A stretch of 41,937 bases of DNA from Candidatus Omnitrophota bacterium (GCA_021108075.1 JAIORP010000063.1:1-41937), one strand, 5' to 3'. Positions 8,278-18,700 are shown, counted from the stretch's first letter. Made by a program: numbers and translations. The notes: generated by a model from the sequence alone, not told the origin.

Positions 8278-10989
8278 ATGACGGAACAGAGTGACTTATA
8301 CGCATTTGAAGGCAATTCCATGTCCTTCAAATCTTTTCAAGCGTTTCAATCGCGGTTGCTGTATTTCCCCTTGTGCGGTATCGACGATAGCGGGATTAAA
8401 TCTGCGATCACACCCTACCTAAGCGGGGATATTAAGGTGGAAAAAAATCGTTTTGTCACAAAACCTGTGAGCCGTGAGGATTTGCGCCAGGGCTTAAGGG
8501 ATTTTTATATTTATATCCCTACAAAAGGTGTTTTTCATCTGGCCCAGGCAGATACCAGTGAAAAGTGTCACATCGAAGCAGGATTATTGTGGCACCGTGC
8601 TGTCCGTTATTTTAATGATGTTGGCCTTTGTATGGAGTCATTGAATTTTGTTCCTGTCACAGGGCATAACGTTGAGGTGATGCGCGTCAAGATAACCAAT
8701 ACGTCTGATCAGGCATTGTCATTCACTCCCACCGGGGTGATTCCGCTTTGGGCCCGGTCATTAGCAAACAAGCATGACCATGAACATGTGACGTCATTGC
8801 TGAACAGAATCGAACAGTTGCCCAATGGCGTTATGGTACGGCCGACCATGAAATTTAATGAAGAAGGACATCAACTGAATGACGCGGTTTACTATGTTTT
8901 GGGTGTTACTGATCAAGCCGAGAATCCAATCGGGTCATTCCCGACAATAGAGTGCTTTCTGGGTGATGCATCCCGGCTGGAGCGACCCGCGGCTGTTTTT
9001 GAAAATGCTGACCCCGCGAAATTGCAGGATTGTTGTCTCAACGGTAAGGAAGCGGTTGGTGCGCTGCGATTCAGTGATGTGAGTCTGGACCCGCAACAAA
9101 GCAAAGAATATATTCTGATAATCGGTTGTAGTGAGTCGGTTGATGACGTAAAGAGAACGTATGAATCATTGAACACGATCTCCTTGATTGATCAGGCCTG
9201 GCACGCGACTCAACACTGGTGGCAAAAGAAATCTTCTTCTATAACATTTCGGAACGACGATCAAAGATTTACGGCATGGATGCACTGGGTGACGATACAA
9301 CCTGTACTACGGCGGATTTATGGATGTTCGTTTCTGCCGGATCATGATTACGGTAAAGGCGGAAAAGGTTGGCGGGATATTTGGCAGGATTTGCTTTCAC
9401 TGATTCTGATCGAACCTGAGCAGGTGCGCGGGCAATTGGTTAATAATTTTTTTGGGATCCGCATTGACGGTTCCAACGCGACGATTATCGGTGCTAAACA
9501 AGGCGAGTTTATTGCTGACCGAAACGCGATCACAAGGGTGTGGATGGACCATGGTGTCTGGCCTTTGATGACAATTCTTCTTTATATTCATCAAACAGGA
9601 GACCTGGACATTCTTTTAGAGAAGGCATCTTTTTTTAGGGATATGCAAATGTCACGGACTTTTTTAAAAGATTTAAACGCTCCCGTTGACACGCAGGAAC
9701 TATTAACACAAGCGGGAGATGTTTATCAGGGGCATATTATCGAACACTTGCTTGTTCAGAATCTTGTCCAATTTTTTAATGTCGGGGAACACAATATCAC
9801 CCGTTTAGAAAGCGCGGATTGGAATGACGGTTTAGATATGGCCTTTGATCGAGGTGAAAGTGTTGCTTTTATGTGCGCTTACGCCGGGAATTTAAGAGAC
9901 CTGGCCGGTTTACTGGAAAATTTTTCTGAACGCAAAGAAATCAAACAAATCCCGCTGGCAAAGGAATTTCTTTTATTGCTCGACCGTCTATCCGAATCAC
10001 CGGTGAATTACGATAGTATCGATGATAAAAAAATCCAGTTGTTTGATTTATACTTTGCCGCGGTACAGCCGAAGATAAGTGGAGTCAAAGTTGATGTGTC
10101 GATTATAGATATTGTTGCGGATTTAAGGGAGAAGGCCGACTGGATCGGGGCGCATGTCCGCAAAAATGAATGGATTAAAACCCAATGTGAAGCCAGGGAA
10201 TATGCCTGGTTTAACGGTTATTATGACAATCTCGGTTATCGCGTCGAGGGTGAAAAGGGCGACACCATTCGCATGACATTGACAGGTCAAGTCTTCCCGG
10301 TCATGAGCGGAGTGGCTACACCGGAACAGATGGCTGACATCGTTAAAAGTGTTTCGCGGTTTCTCATTGATAAAAAAATCGGCGGTGTTCGGCTCAATTC
10401 AAATTTCGGGGTGGATCATTACCTGGAATTCGGACGGGCGTTTGGTTTTGCCTTTGGAACAAAAGAAAACGGCGCCTTCTTTAGTCATATGATCATTATG
10501 TACGCCTTCGCCCTTTACAAACAGGGTTTTGTCAACGAAGGTTATTCGGTGTTGCAGTCTATCTATCAGATGTCATCGAATACGCCTCGGAGTAAAATAT
10601 ACCCCGGTGTCCCTGAATATTTTGATTCTCAAGGTCAGGGGATGTATCATTATCTGACAGGCTCAGCGAGCTGGTATGTCTTAACGATGCTGACACAACG
10701 TTTTGGGATTAGAGGAGAATGGGGCGACCTTGTCTTAGAACCCAAGTTAACTGTTAATGAGTTTAATGATCAAAACATCGCGTCTGTTGATTTTCATTTT
10801 GCCGGGAAAAGAATGCATGTCAGGTATGAAAATCCAAACAGACTAAACTATGGCGATTATAAAATCACAACGGTCAAAGTAAATGATTCTAACCACGATG
10901 TGCAGATTGACCACGCAAAATGCCATATCGCGAGGGTGTCTCTCAGTCCATTGAAAACTGTGAACATCACCGTAGTACTCGATCACTAA
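8278..10989 (+). CDS. GH94-family-like glycoside phosphorylase (cellobiose/chitobiose phosphorylase type)
   Basis: A 903-residue cytosolic protein without signal peptide, in the GH94 size range. The N-terminal half looks like the beta-sandwich domain (KGVFHLAQ..., HNVEVMRVKITN). The catalytic (alpha/alpha)6 part begins near residue 340. Family-like blocks are GWRDIWQDLL, ESADWNDGLD (Asp of WND at 517, where GH94 has its general acid) and LTGSASWYVLTML near the C-terminus. GH94 enzymes split beta-linked disaccharides with phosphate, giving a sugar 1-phosphate. The exact sugar cannot be read from sequence; cellobiose, chitobiose and laminaribiose types remain open. ATG 8278 follows AGGAGG at 8268-8273. 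The DUF547 gene starts 26 bases downstream, so the two are probably co-transcribed. Confidence 0.7.
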   Translation: MTEQSDLYAFEGNSMSFKSFQAFQSRLLYFPLCGIDDSGIKSAITPYLSGDIKVEKNRFVTKPVSREDLRQGLRDFYIYIPTKGVFHLAQADTSEKCHIEAGLLWHRAVRYFNDVGLCMESLNFVPVTGHNVEVMRVKITNTSDQALSFTPTGVIPLWARSLANKHDHEHVTSLLNRIEQLPNGVMVRPTMKFNEEGHQLNDAVYYVLGVTDQAENPIGSFPTIECFLGDASRLERPAAVFENADPAKLQDCCLNGKEAVGALRFSDVSLDPQQSKEYILIIGCSESVDDVKRTYESLNTISLIDQAWHATQHWWQKKSSSITFRNDDQRFTAWMHWVTIQPVLRRIYGCSFLPDHDYGKGGKGWRDIWQDLLSLILIEPEQVRGQLVNNFFGIRIDGSNATIIGAKQGEFIADRNAITRVWMDHGVWPLMTILLYIHQTGDLDILLEKASFFRDMQMSRTFLKDLNAPVDTQELLTQAGDVYQGHIIEHLLVQNLVQFFNVGEHNITRLESADWNDGLDMAFDRGESVAFMCAYAGNLRDLAGLLENFSERKEIKQIPLAKEFLLLLDRLSESPVNYDSIDDKKIQLFDLYFAAVQPKISGVKVDVSIIDIVADLREKADWIGAHVRKNEWIKTQCEAREYAWFNGYYDNLGYRVEGEKGDTIRMTLTGQVFPVMSGVATPEQMADIVKSVSRFLIDKKIGGVRLNSNFGVDHYLEFGRAFGFAFGTKENGAFFSHMIIMYAFALYKQGFVNEGYSVLQSIYQMSSNTPRSKIYPGVPEYFDSQGQGMYHYLTGSASWYVLTMLTQRFGIRGEWGDLVLEPKLTVNEFNDQNIASVDFHFAGKRMHVRYENPNRLNYGDYKITTVKVNDSNHDVQIDHAKCHIARVSLSPLKTVNITVVLDH

Positions 10990-11015
10990 TTCATTAAGGA
11001 CAGGAGGTGTGGATA

Positions 11016-11819
11016 ATGAACAAATTTCCGTATGCGTTCATTTATTCCTTTTTCATAATCAGCGCCGCGTTTGTTTCATTTTCTTCAGAGGCGCATGCCG
11101 TCATCAAGAAAGTCAATAATGACATTTACAACCAAGTCCTTGAAGAGTTTGTCACCGGGGGATTGGTTGATTACAAAGGGTTAAAGAATGACAAACGTTT
11201 GGAGAAATACATGGAACACTTGTCGAACGTTAACCCGTACATTTTGGATGAGAATGAGCAACTGGCCTTCTGGATTAATACCTATAACGCCTTCACGCTT
11301 AAATTAATAAAAGATGCTTATCCCGTCAAGAGCATCAATGATTTGTCCACAGGCGGACCTGTGTTTGACCCTGTTATCAAACAGACGGTTTTGGACAAGT
11401 TCAAATTTAAGATAGACAACAAGAAATATTCTCTCAACCAGATCAAACATCAAATCATCCGCAAGCGGTTTAATGAACCCCGTATTCATTTTGCTCTGGT
11501 TTGTGCGGCTAAAAGTTGCCCGCCCCTTCGTTCCGAAGCTTACCAGGCAGATAAATTGAATGAACAACTGTCTGATCAAGCCTTTCGATTTCTGAATGAT
11601 CCCAGTCAAAATGGCATTGACCTGAACAACAAAGAAATTTATCTGTCAGGTATCTTAAAATGGTACATGATTGATTCCGCGCGCGATAAATACGGCCTTG
11701 TTAAGTATGTCCTGCCCTATTGGCCCATAAACATGCGCCAGGCTGTTGGTGTGGATGTCCGTTCGTGGACCATTCGATTTGTTGAATACGATTGGGCGCT
11801 CAATGAGAGAATATGGTGA
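11016..11819 (+). CDS. Secreted DUF547-domain protein
   Basis: A 267-residue protein with a clear signal peptide (hydrophobic core ~8-22, likely cleavage after EAHA). The body matches the DUF547 family, with LAFWINTYNAFTLKLI near residue 85 and IHFALVCAAKSCPPLRSEAY near 160. DUF547 proteins have no firmly known biochemical role; many are exported and the conserved Cys and His suggest a papain-like or related fold, which is inference. ATG 11016 was chosen because AGGAGG (11002-11007) lies eight bases before it; an upstream in-frame GTG at 11007 overlaps that ribosome site. The next small secreted protein follows after 34 bases. Confidence 0.8.
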   Translation: MNKFPYAFIYSFFIISAAFVSFSSEAHAVIKKVNNDIYNQVLEEFVTGGLVDYKGLKNDKRLEKYMEHLSNVNPYILDENEQLAFWINTYNAFTLKLIKDAYPVKSINDLSTGGPVFDPVIKQTVLDKFKFKIDNKKYSLNQIKHQIIRKRFNEPRIHFALVCAAKSCPPLRSEAYQADKLNEQLSDQAFRFLNDPSQNGIDLNNKEIYLSGILKWYMIDSARDKYGLVKYVLPYWPINMRQAVGVDVRSWTIRFVEYDWALNERIW

Positions 11820-11853
11820 TTCAATTTCTTTAACCCTGAACAGGAGAGCTCTT

Positions 11854-12312
11854 ATGAAAAAAATTTGGGTTGTAGTACTAATGACTTTATTCGTCGTCAC
11901 CTTTGCGTGGCCGGTTGTTGCGGAACATCCCGAGGACAGTAGAAGCGCGGAAGCGGTGACAGGCGCTTCTGTCATGAAAGGTTCAGGCCTGGTTATGAAC
12001 GACCCGGAATACGTTGCTGTCAGCGGTCATGTCAATTTTATAAATTTCATATCTTTGGATAAAAAAGAATGTGGCGCGTTTCTTGAAAATAAAAAGGGCA
12101 AGGTTATCTGTCTTTTGGCTAATGAAAAGCTGGAAGGTCTTAAGGTGGAGATGAACAACATGTCGGGCCAGGTTAAGATTATAGGGCATATGACCAGGGT
12201 CAAGTCAGAGGATTATTTATTATTAGAAGAGTACCAACTTGATGACTCTATCAACGCGAAAGCGGAAGAACATAAGGGTTCAGGTAGCATCAAAGAGCCG
12301 GAGGTTGAGTAG
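11854..12312 (+). CDS. Small secreted protein of unknown function
   Basis: A 152-residue protein I do not recognise. It starts with a typical signal peptide (MKKIWVVVLMTLFVVTFAWP, cleavage likely after VVA). The mature part has a compact middle region (residues ~55-125, alternating hydrophobic positions, two Cys in KKECGAF and KVICLL) that looks like a small beta-rich domain. The tail is charged and Gly/Ser-rich. ATG 11854 has AGGAG at 11842-11846; a longer frame opening at 11746 runs into the preceding gene and is rejected. The frame stays open for 37 codons after the TAG at 12310, with similar composition (see the entry at 12313). Confidence 0.6.
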   Translation: MKKIWVVVLMTLFVVTFAWPVVAEHPEDSRSAEAVTGASVMKGSGLVMNDPEYVAVSGHVNFINFISLDKKECGAFLENKKGKVICLLANEKLEGLKVEMNNMSGQVKIIGHMTRVKSEDYLLLEEYQLDDSINAKAEEHKGSGSIKEPEVE

Positions 12313-12426
12313 AGTAAAGGCTCGGCCATAGCAGCTATCGAGCGCGAAGGCTCTGGCTTAGAACAGGTTTGGGATGAAGAGATGAAAGAATTGAATGGTT
12401 TTGGTTCGCACCAAGTTTTCGAATAG
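12313..12426 (+). other. In-frame open continuation after the TAG stop of the small secreted protein
   Basis: Directly after the TAG at 12310-12312 the same frame reads 37 sense codons to a second TAG at 12424-12426. The reading keeps the tail character of the upstream protein: KGSGS before the stop, SKGSA and EGSG after it, with many Glu and Lys. This suggests a recent nonsense mutation, a sequencing error or stop readthrough. No start codon or ribosome site supports it as a separate gene. Confidence 0.4.
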
Positions 12427-12427
12427 A

Positions 12428-12457
12428 CATTTCTGGAACATTCAAGGCGGAATATAT
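12428..12457 (+). repeat. Short dispersed repeat (TTTCTGGAACA type), copy 1
   Basis: CATTTCTGGAACA followed by TCAAGGCGG and ATATA matches the stretch at 15519-15547 (CATTTCTGGAACA, TCAATGCGG, ATATA) at roughly 26 of 30 positions. Both are intergenic and about 3 kb apart, flanking the YfhO-like gene. They may be ends of a decayed mobile element. Confidence 0.5.
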
Positions 12458-12477
12458 AATCAGCTACGTTATTCTCG

Positions 12478-12523
12478 GGGTTATTTCGTTCACCGTATCT
12501 CGATACGCTTCACGAAATAACCC
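12478..12523. repeat. 46-bp cruciform-type palindrome
   Basis: A perfect 12-bp outer stem (GGGTTATTTCGT / ACGAAATAACCC) encloses symmetric five-base internal loops and a perfect inner stem (GTATC / GATAC) with a two-base loop. No T run follows, so it is not a normal terminator. It could be a recombination or protein-binding site, or part of a dispersed repeat. Confidence 0.7.
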
Positions 12524-12692
12524 TCACAATGCCTTGCGCGTACAACAACGACTGCCTTCTCGTTACGATTCCAATTATATTTTCCGGGTTAAACATCCAA
12601 TCTTTTGCGTATTTGTATCTCCTCTTCACGCGATCTCATAACGTTTTTTTGCTTCAATCTTTTTCATCTTTGACTCCGTTCTCGTATGATTA

Positions 12693-12772
12693 TACCAATT
12701 CCATTAAATAATGACCAAAACCAATTCTGCTTTTCAGAATTAAAATAGAACAATTTATTAATGGATTTGGTA
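12693..12772 (+). repeat. 80-bp palindromic MITE-like element, copy B
   Basis: Begins TACCAATTCCATTAAATAA and ends TTAATGGATTTGGTA, with the inner hairpin AATTCTG / CAGAATT. Same length as copies A and C. It lies 22 bases beyond the stop codon of the minus-strand YfhO-like gene, where its stem-loop could also act on transcript ends. Confidence 0.8.
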
Positions 12773-12794
12773 TTAACCGACTACAAAAAGAGGA

Positions 12795-15167
12795 TCAACT
12801 TCGAGGGGCGAGTTCAGTTTTCATCAAGAAATACGCGCTTAGTACCAAGCAAAAGACAGAATTCAGCATGATGAGAAAGAACATAAACGTAAACAAACTG
12901 GAATGATAAAAAAAATGGACCGAATGATTGCCCGGAGGGATAAGGATCGCCTGATAAGCTAAACTGGCTTTATAAATAGGAGTTTCTTCGTCACTGATTT
13001 TAGCGCGCCAACGGGGATTCCAAATGCTGCTATAAAAAAGCCAGACAGGACTTTCCGTTAGGTTCTGAACTTTAAATTTTAATTGGTTGGAATCAAAATG
13101 TTCTATTTTATAAGGTAATTCTATCCGATCGGATGCATTGATTTGTTTTTCAGGAGGCCAGGCATGAGAATCAGGGATATGTTGTGAAACATCTGATTTG
13201 TTCAGAAGTAGAATATCTCCCAAGAAATTCGGATGTGTTAATACAGAAGCCAGGTCCTTTTCCGTTTTAAAAAAGTATGCTCGTGTAAAAAATTGAATTT
13301 TGTCGTGGGTAAAAGCTGAGAATTTTCCTGCAGCTGGATGTTCCAAAGGGAAGTTGATCTTTGAATTTTTATGAAACAAAGGGGGATGACTGAGGTCATC
13401 TATGGGCTGGCGTGAGAAGGCCCGCATGTATTGATCAAGTTCTTTCGTCCAATGAATAGTCCGAAAATCCGTCCCAATTTGATCATTAAAAATGAACGCG
13501 TTATGAGTAACCAAATTTCCGCTTTTTTCGAGAATTTTGTTGGTAAAAATTTTATATTGTGGTGCGGATGAAGAAAAGTTTAAATTCCTTCTTCGCGCGA
13601 AATTGATCTTCCGAAATCTGACCGAGTTGAATTGCTCATTTGATAAAACGACCGACCTTTTGTTGTACTCGGTGAAGGCATAGCTATACATATCAAACAG
13701 ATGAAAGAAAAGCATTGAAATGATTAAAATGTTTATTTTTCGTTTGGATTTCAAGAAGACAATAGACGTGAAAAAAATAACGCCTATCAGTAATTTTAAG
13801 GTTAATCGTTGAAAAGAACGGATCAGTTCATTGGCTATCGGCAGATGATTTTTTAATGATTCAGGGAGTTCTGAGAAATCAATAAAATGTAAAAATTTGA
13901 TAAGTTTATCAGGCTGTATAGACAATTGATAGGTTGCGATGCATAGGAGTAAAAATGAAAGCGCGATGGTGATGGATAAAATATTTCTTTTTGTTGGTTT
14001 CTGTGTTTCCTGTTCGTGGATAAACGAATCAAACCCGAATCCCGCAAAAAAGCATAAAAATACTTTAATCGTTGGACTTAGCAAGGGGAGATGACGGTAG
14101 GTTTTGGTCAAGGGCCAGCTAAAATACAGAAAATAGCCCATCAAATAATTGTACATGAATAAAAGGAGGGCGGTGGCGACGAAGAGCAACGGCAAAGATT
14201 TTCTGTTCAGGTTACAAAATATCGTATAAAAAATAAAGGGAACCATAAAAATACCTGAATACAGCGTATAGTCACGGTCTAACGAATATCCCCAGATCAT
14301 ATCCAGCCATTTGCCCGGATGAAGTTTGTTAACACTTTGAAGCCATTGCATCAAGGGTATCGATCCGCTCGAAGAACGTCCGGCGTTATAAAATATCCAT
14401 TGAGGATCTAAGCATTTTACGCAAAAAAAGAACATAAAGACCGCACTTAGCGCTGTTGCCGTAATCCAGAATGCGCTCTTTTTAGTGAAAATTTGTCTAG
14501 AACCCAATAGTGTGTTTTTATAATTAAAAATAAGATAACACATAAAATAACATGTGATAATGAAAGTAACGACTGGCAAAAAATAAATCAAATTACCGAC
14601 TGTTTGTAAAAAAAGGAAATTAATGGCGAAGAAAAAATATTTCCAATGACCTGTATCTAAAAAAAGATGTATTAAATAGAGGATAAGCGGCAGAAGGTAA
14701 TAAAAATAAAAATTAAAATAAATCTGTTCCGTCCAGATAGCAGAAAAAAAGACTGCTGTGGCGACGAAAAACACGGTTTTCAAAGAAGAGTAATACCGTT
14801 TACTTAGCAGCCAAACACCGATTAAGAATAAGATCTTATCAATGAATGTTGTGAAATAGAAAAGAAAGGGAAAAGAAAAATATTTTATCAGGGGTCCAAG
14901 ATAGAAAAGCGCGTTTGTGAAAAAACTCGAACAGCCCGCTATTCCAAACCAAAAGAAAGAGGATGAGCCATGACAGATGTAGGGGATCCAATGCGGAATA
15001 TCATGATAAATAGCCGTATGATTTAGCATGTAGTACTGCATGCTGAAGCGGAGAAATGTATCGTGCACAACCATGCGATTGTGTGTGAAAAGATATAAAA
15101 ATAAAGATAATTCTAAGGCGATAATAACAAAAATCAGAAGTCTTGATAAAGAAAATCTTTTTTTCAT
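12795..15167 (-). CDS. YfhO-like polytopic membrane protein
   Basis: A 790-residue protein with an N-terminal signal-anchor and about a dozen hydrophobic segments up to residue ~490 and a final one at the C-terminus. Between them lies a soluble domain. The C-terminal block IWNPRWRAKISDEETPIYKA, then ILIPPGNHSVHFFY, is the pattern seen in YfhO-family proteins (a GT-C-like fold implicated in glycosylation of wall polymers in Firmicutes). Function here is inferred from that likeness only. It is transcribed alone, opposite to its neighbours, and its reading frame is rich in Phe, Tyr and Ile with more A+T than the flanking genes. No clear ribosome site precedes ATG 15167. Confidence 0.65.
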   Translation of the reverse strand: MKKRFSLSRLLIFVIIALELSLFLYLFTHNRMVVHDTFLRFSMQYYMLNHTAIYHDIPHWIPYICHGSSSFFWFGIAGCSSFFTNALFYLGPLIKYFSFPFLFYFTTFIDKILFLIGVWLLSKRYYSSLKTVFFVATAVFFSAIWTEQIYFNFYFYYLLPLILYLIHLFLDTGHWKYFFFAINFLFLQTVGNLIYFLPVVTFIITCYFMCYLIFNYKNTLLGSRQIFTKKSAFWITATALSAVFMFFFCVKCLDPQWIFYNAGRSSSGSIPLMQWLQSVNKLHPGKWLDMIWGYSLDRDYTLYSGIFMVPFIFYTIFCNLNRKSLPLLFVATALLLFMYNYLMGYFLYFSWPLTKTYRHLPLLSPTIKVFLCFFAGFGFDSFIHEQETQKPTKRNILSITIALSFLLLCIATYQLSIQPDKLIKFLHFIDFSELPESLKNHLPIANELIRSFQRLTLKLLIGVIFFTSIVFLKSKRKINILIISMLFFHLFDMYSYAFTEYNKRSVVLSNEQFNSVRFRKINFARRRNLNFSSSAPQYKIFTNKILEKSGNLVTHNAFIFNDQIGTDFRTIHWTKELDQYMRAFSRQPIDDLSHPPLFHKNSKINFPLEHPAAGKFSAFTHDKIQFFTRAYFFKTEKDLASVLTHPNFLGDILLLNKSDVSQHIPDSHAWPPEKQINASDRIELPYKIEHFDSNQLKFKVQNLTESPVWLFYSSIWNPRWRAKISDEETPIYKASLAYQAILIPPGNHSVHFFYHSSLFTFMFFLIMLNSVFCLVLSAYFLMKTELAPRS

Positions 15168-15488
15168 AATAAATAGAATATTGCTAGGTTAAGAATAATC
15201 AGAATTAGTCATGAAGCGCGCGGACAGATACAGACAAAATTTTAAAAAAAATAAGTTGCGGCCTTCCGGATAAAGTTAAATGTTTTTGACCAAAACAATC
15301 CTTAACGCAAAGGTGGAAAACCGATAATTTAACAGCAGTATATCATAAAAGGAAAAGTAAACGTTATAGAATTAGCAGAACAATTGGGCATCCGACTAAG
15401 GCCCGCATAAGGACACGAAAAAAGGGTCACCCATTATACTTTACAGAAAGCAATTACGGATCAAAGAGGTGGCGCTTGATTACCGTTG

Positions 15489-15612
15489 TCGTGTTGGACA
15501 GTCCAGGATAAACGGCACCATTTCTGGAACAGTCAATGCGGGATATAAAATTATTTTAAAGAGTTTCGATTACGGGTTCTTCCAGATAAGTCCTGTATCA
15601 TCGTGTTGGACA
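15489..15612. repeat. Pair of 12-base direct repeats, possible insertion-element relic
   Basis: TCGTGTTGGACA occurs exactly twice, 112 bases apart (15489-15500 and 15601-15612). A near-inverted copy TGTCCAGCG starts at 15631. The bases between include the TTTCTGGAACA repeat. No transposase frame remains. Confidence 0.45.
15519..15547 (+). repeat. Short dispersed repeat (TTTCTGGAACA type), copy 2
   Basis: Matches 12428-12457 as described there. It lies inside the pair of TCGTGTTGGACA direct repeats. Confidence 0.5.
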
Positions 15613-15691
15613 CTTTTTTTGTGAAGATTGTGTCCAGCGTATGCGTTTTCTATCTACACATGTATCTTTACTCAAATCAGACTTTGTTGGG

Positions 15692-15720
15692 TTGACAGTT
15701 ATATAGTTAAAGTATATATT
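15692..15720 (+). promoter_or_regulatory. Sigma-70-type promoter of the large secreted protein gene
   Basis: TTGACA at 15692-15697, a 17-base spacer and TATATT at 15715-15720. A start near 15727 would give a leader of ~60 bases before the coding region. Confidence 0.65.
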
Positions 15721-15787
15721 TATTCATATATTGATGCTTCCTGAATTTAATTCCTTAGGTTAAACGTGAATAAAAAATATATTTTTA

Positions 15788-18700
15788 GTGATGGTCATGC
15801 CAGATAAGTTAACTCTAAAAAAAAATTTATCTATTCTTTTTATTTTAAATTATGTGATGATGTGTGGTTTGCCTGCGAACGTACCAGCCCAAATGAATTA
15901 TTTCCTTCCCGAACCAGGATCCAAGGTCCTGACCTCTCAACCTTATGAGCCGTTAATCATGAAAGGGATGGTCGTTTATCCAGATAATCCTTTTAAATTT
16001 GATTTTATCGTTGATGCTGGCGAGTCGGACTTCGAACTTCAGCAGGCAAGTACTGATATCGATCGTTTGATCAAGTATTTCCTGATCTCCCTGACAATCG
16101 CGGATGACAACTTTTGGGTGAACCTCTCACCATATGAAAATAATAGAATTATCGCTGATGGTTTAAACGAAACCGTGATGGGGCAGGATTTGCTCGCACA
16201 AGATTACATGTTAAAGCAATTGACCGCCTCGTTATTGTCACCGGATGAAGAAACCGGTCAGGCTTTTTGGGAAGCTGTCTACGACCATCTCAAGGATCAA
16301 ATTGACCTTGAATTTTTGTCCCATAATACGTTAAATAAAATATGGATTGTTCCGGGCAAAGCGGATGTTTATGTCAAAGACCAGAAAGTGTTTATCACAG
16401 GTTCACATTTAAAGGTAATGCTTGAGGAGGACTACCTGGCCTCGCAAAAATGGCATGGTGTCCAATCCGTGTCTGGATCTACGTCACAAAAGGGCTGGAA
16501 TATTTCTGATCAGGAAAAGGATATATCAACGGAATTGGTGAAGAAATATTTGTTGCCGGTTGTGGAACAGGAAATTAATGCAGGTAAGACGTTCGCGAAT
16601 CTTCGCCAGATATATCACGCCATGATTCTGGCCGCATGGTTTAAAGAAAATTTGCGCAATAATTTATTGAAACATGTTTATGTTGGCCAGGGAAAAACCA
16701 AAGGAATGGAATCAGGTGATCCAAAGGCCAGCAAACAGATTTATCAGCAGTATCTCCAGGCATATAAAACAGGTGTCTGCGACATGATCAAGGAAGAGTA
16801 TGATCCTGTCGCGCAAAAAATTATCGCCCGACGGTATTTTTCCGGCGGTGTCGATGGCGGCAATTTAAAAAAGGTTTATCAGGCTCAATCCATCACGGAT
16901 ATCGGACAGGATTCAGATCTGGCGATGATGAACAGCATTGATAAAAATATGAAAAAACCGTATATTGTTTCGGTCGGTTTATCTGACACAAGTGGTCAAT
17001 TGAGCTTCAAGGATAATTTTGATTTTACATCCACACTGGACGAGAAAAAAAAGAATGAGATTGCTGACACTCTCTTTGAAGGGAAATTGAATCTGTCCCA
17101 AGATTCGATTTTTCGAGTTTTATTATCGATCCCTCAAGAGCAACACTTGATTGACAATATTTTATACCGCTCAGCATTGATCAATTTATTAGGAAAATTA
17201 AATGACGACCTCCGTGTTCAGCAGTTGCTAAAGAATGTTGACGCTGAATCGCGTGTCAATGAACTGGCGCATTTACTGAAAGATATTTTTGGGCGCATAT
17301 TTCAGGACGGCTCTTTTAAAACGACAACAGGACAGGAATTTTCGTTTGAGCGGCAGCTTATCGCGACACCTGTTCAGCCTATGGGCGGGATGAAGGTTGA
17401 TATTTCCATGCAGGATGTGGGCGCGCAACAGAATGATGACGGTGAGATCGATTATCAAAATAGCTTTCAAAAAGTTAAGGAACTGATTCCATTATTAGCC
17501 CGTGATGGCGTGTCAAAACTTTATATCTATGGGGGGCTGTACGAAATCGGTGACATTTCGAAACAATTGCACCAAGTCCCGACAGCGGGCGAACATTTTA
17601 TAAAAAGCAGCGCTGGTCATGTTGTAACGAAAATTAAGGGGTATAGGACAAAACGTATGTCTTTGCCCGGCGCGGGCAAAGACAATGTATTATATGATAA
17701 GTTCGGTAATAATTTTTCGATTTTAGGCCTTGAAAAATTTAATCCGAAATTGTCCAGACTTTCTTCAGATGAAGATCCCCAACCGCAATCAGCGCAAAAA
17801 GCTGAGAAGGAATTTAAAGAACTTGTCGCTTTCGCAAAGAGTTTTGGGGTGGATATCGTCACTGACTTCATAGGTTGGCTGGCACCGGACGCGATCAATG
17901 AATCAAATTATCATTGGACATCTTATCGCCGTGTGGCTGATGAATGGACCCGATCAGATTGGGCTGAATATCTTGCCCTGACTCCAGCAGGAAAGGAACA
18001 GTATTTTAGGGAATTATTAATGGAGAACGATTTAGATTTTGTCTATGAAAGCTCCGAAGGGCCGCTTTTAATCCGTCATTTTAATTACGGCTTGAACCGG
18101 GACCAGGTTGCCCTGAATGCTTTTCTGCCGGAAGTGCGGGAGTATTATATTTCCGCCATAAAAAAGATGATCGATCTGGGCGTCACAGGGATGCGGGCCG
18201 ACTTAGCCCATTATTTGCTAAAACGTCCTTTACGCGATGTTTTCCCCGATGGAGCGGTTCACGAAGCGGAACCCTGGAGCCTTATCATGAAGGCTGTGGG
18301 TGAGTATGCTGAACAAAAGGGAGTTGATTTTACTTTTATTATGGAAACCTATGATTTGAATGATACGAACACGCTGCAGCGCATCGGTCAAAAAGCTGGC
18401 ATTGATGTTCAGGTGTATCATAAACCTCTTGAGGACGCGTATATCAATGTTGTTCAAGACGGCCACTCCGCCAGAGAATTAGCCGAAGAAGTGAATACCG
18501 TTATTTATTACGCGAAGACGTCTGAAAAACGTCAAGCCTCTCCGGCGACCTTTGATGATCAATCCTTGAAAAATAATGGCGGCCCGATTGACGGGTTTAT
18601 GAAATTGCTGTTTGTTCTGTCAGAATTTGATGTGCCGGTTTCCTTGGATCTGAGGGAGTGGGTTCTGCACCACGGGCATGTGACTTCTATGGTCGGCGGC

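Larger units (their letters stand above)
12427..12794. other. Intergenic region with repeats and hairpins
   Basis: About 370 bases between the secreted-protein gene and the convergent YfhO-like gene. It holds a copy of a TTTCTGGAACA repeat (12428-12457), a large perfect hairpin (12478-12523) and palindromic element copy B (12693-12772). A 60-codon frame at 12529-12711 has no ribosome site and runs into copy B, so it is not called as a gene. Confidence 0.5.
15168..15787. other. 620-bp intergenic region between divergent genes
   Basis: Holds the promoter of the large secreted protein (15692-15720), copy 2 of the TTTCTGGAACA repeat (15519-15547) and a 12-base direct repeat TCGTGTTGGACA at 15489-15500 and 15601-15612. 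A partial inverse, TGTCCAGCG, follows at 15631. These look like remnants of an insertion element. No open frame of note is seen. Confidence 0.5.

Noticed and set aside
12529..12711. 60-codon plus-strand frame in the intergenic region
   Set aside because: No ribosome site, unusual composition, and its end lies in palindromic element copy B.
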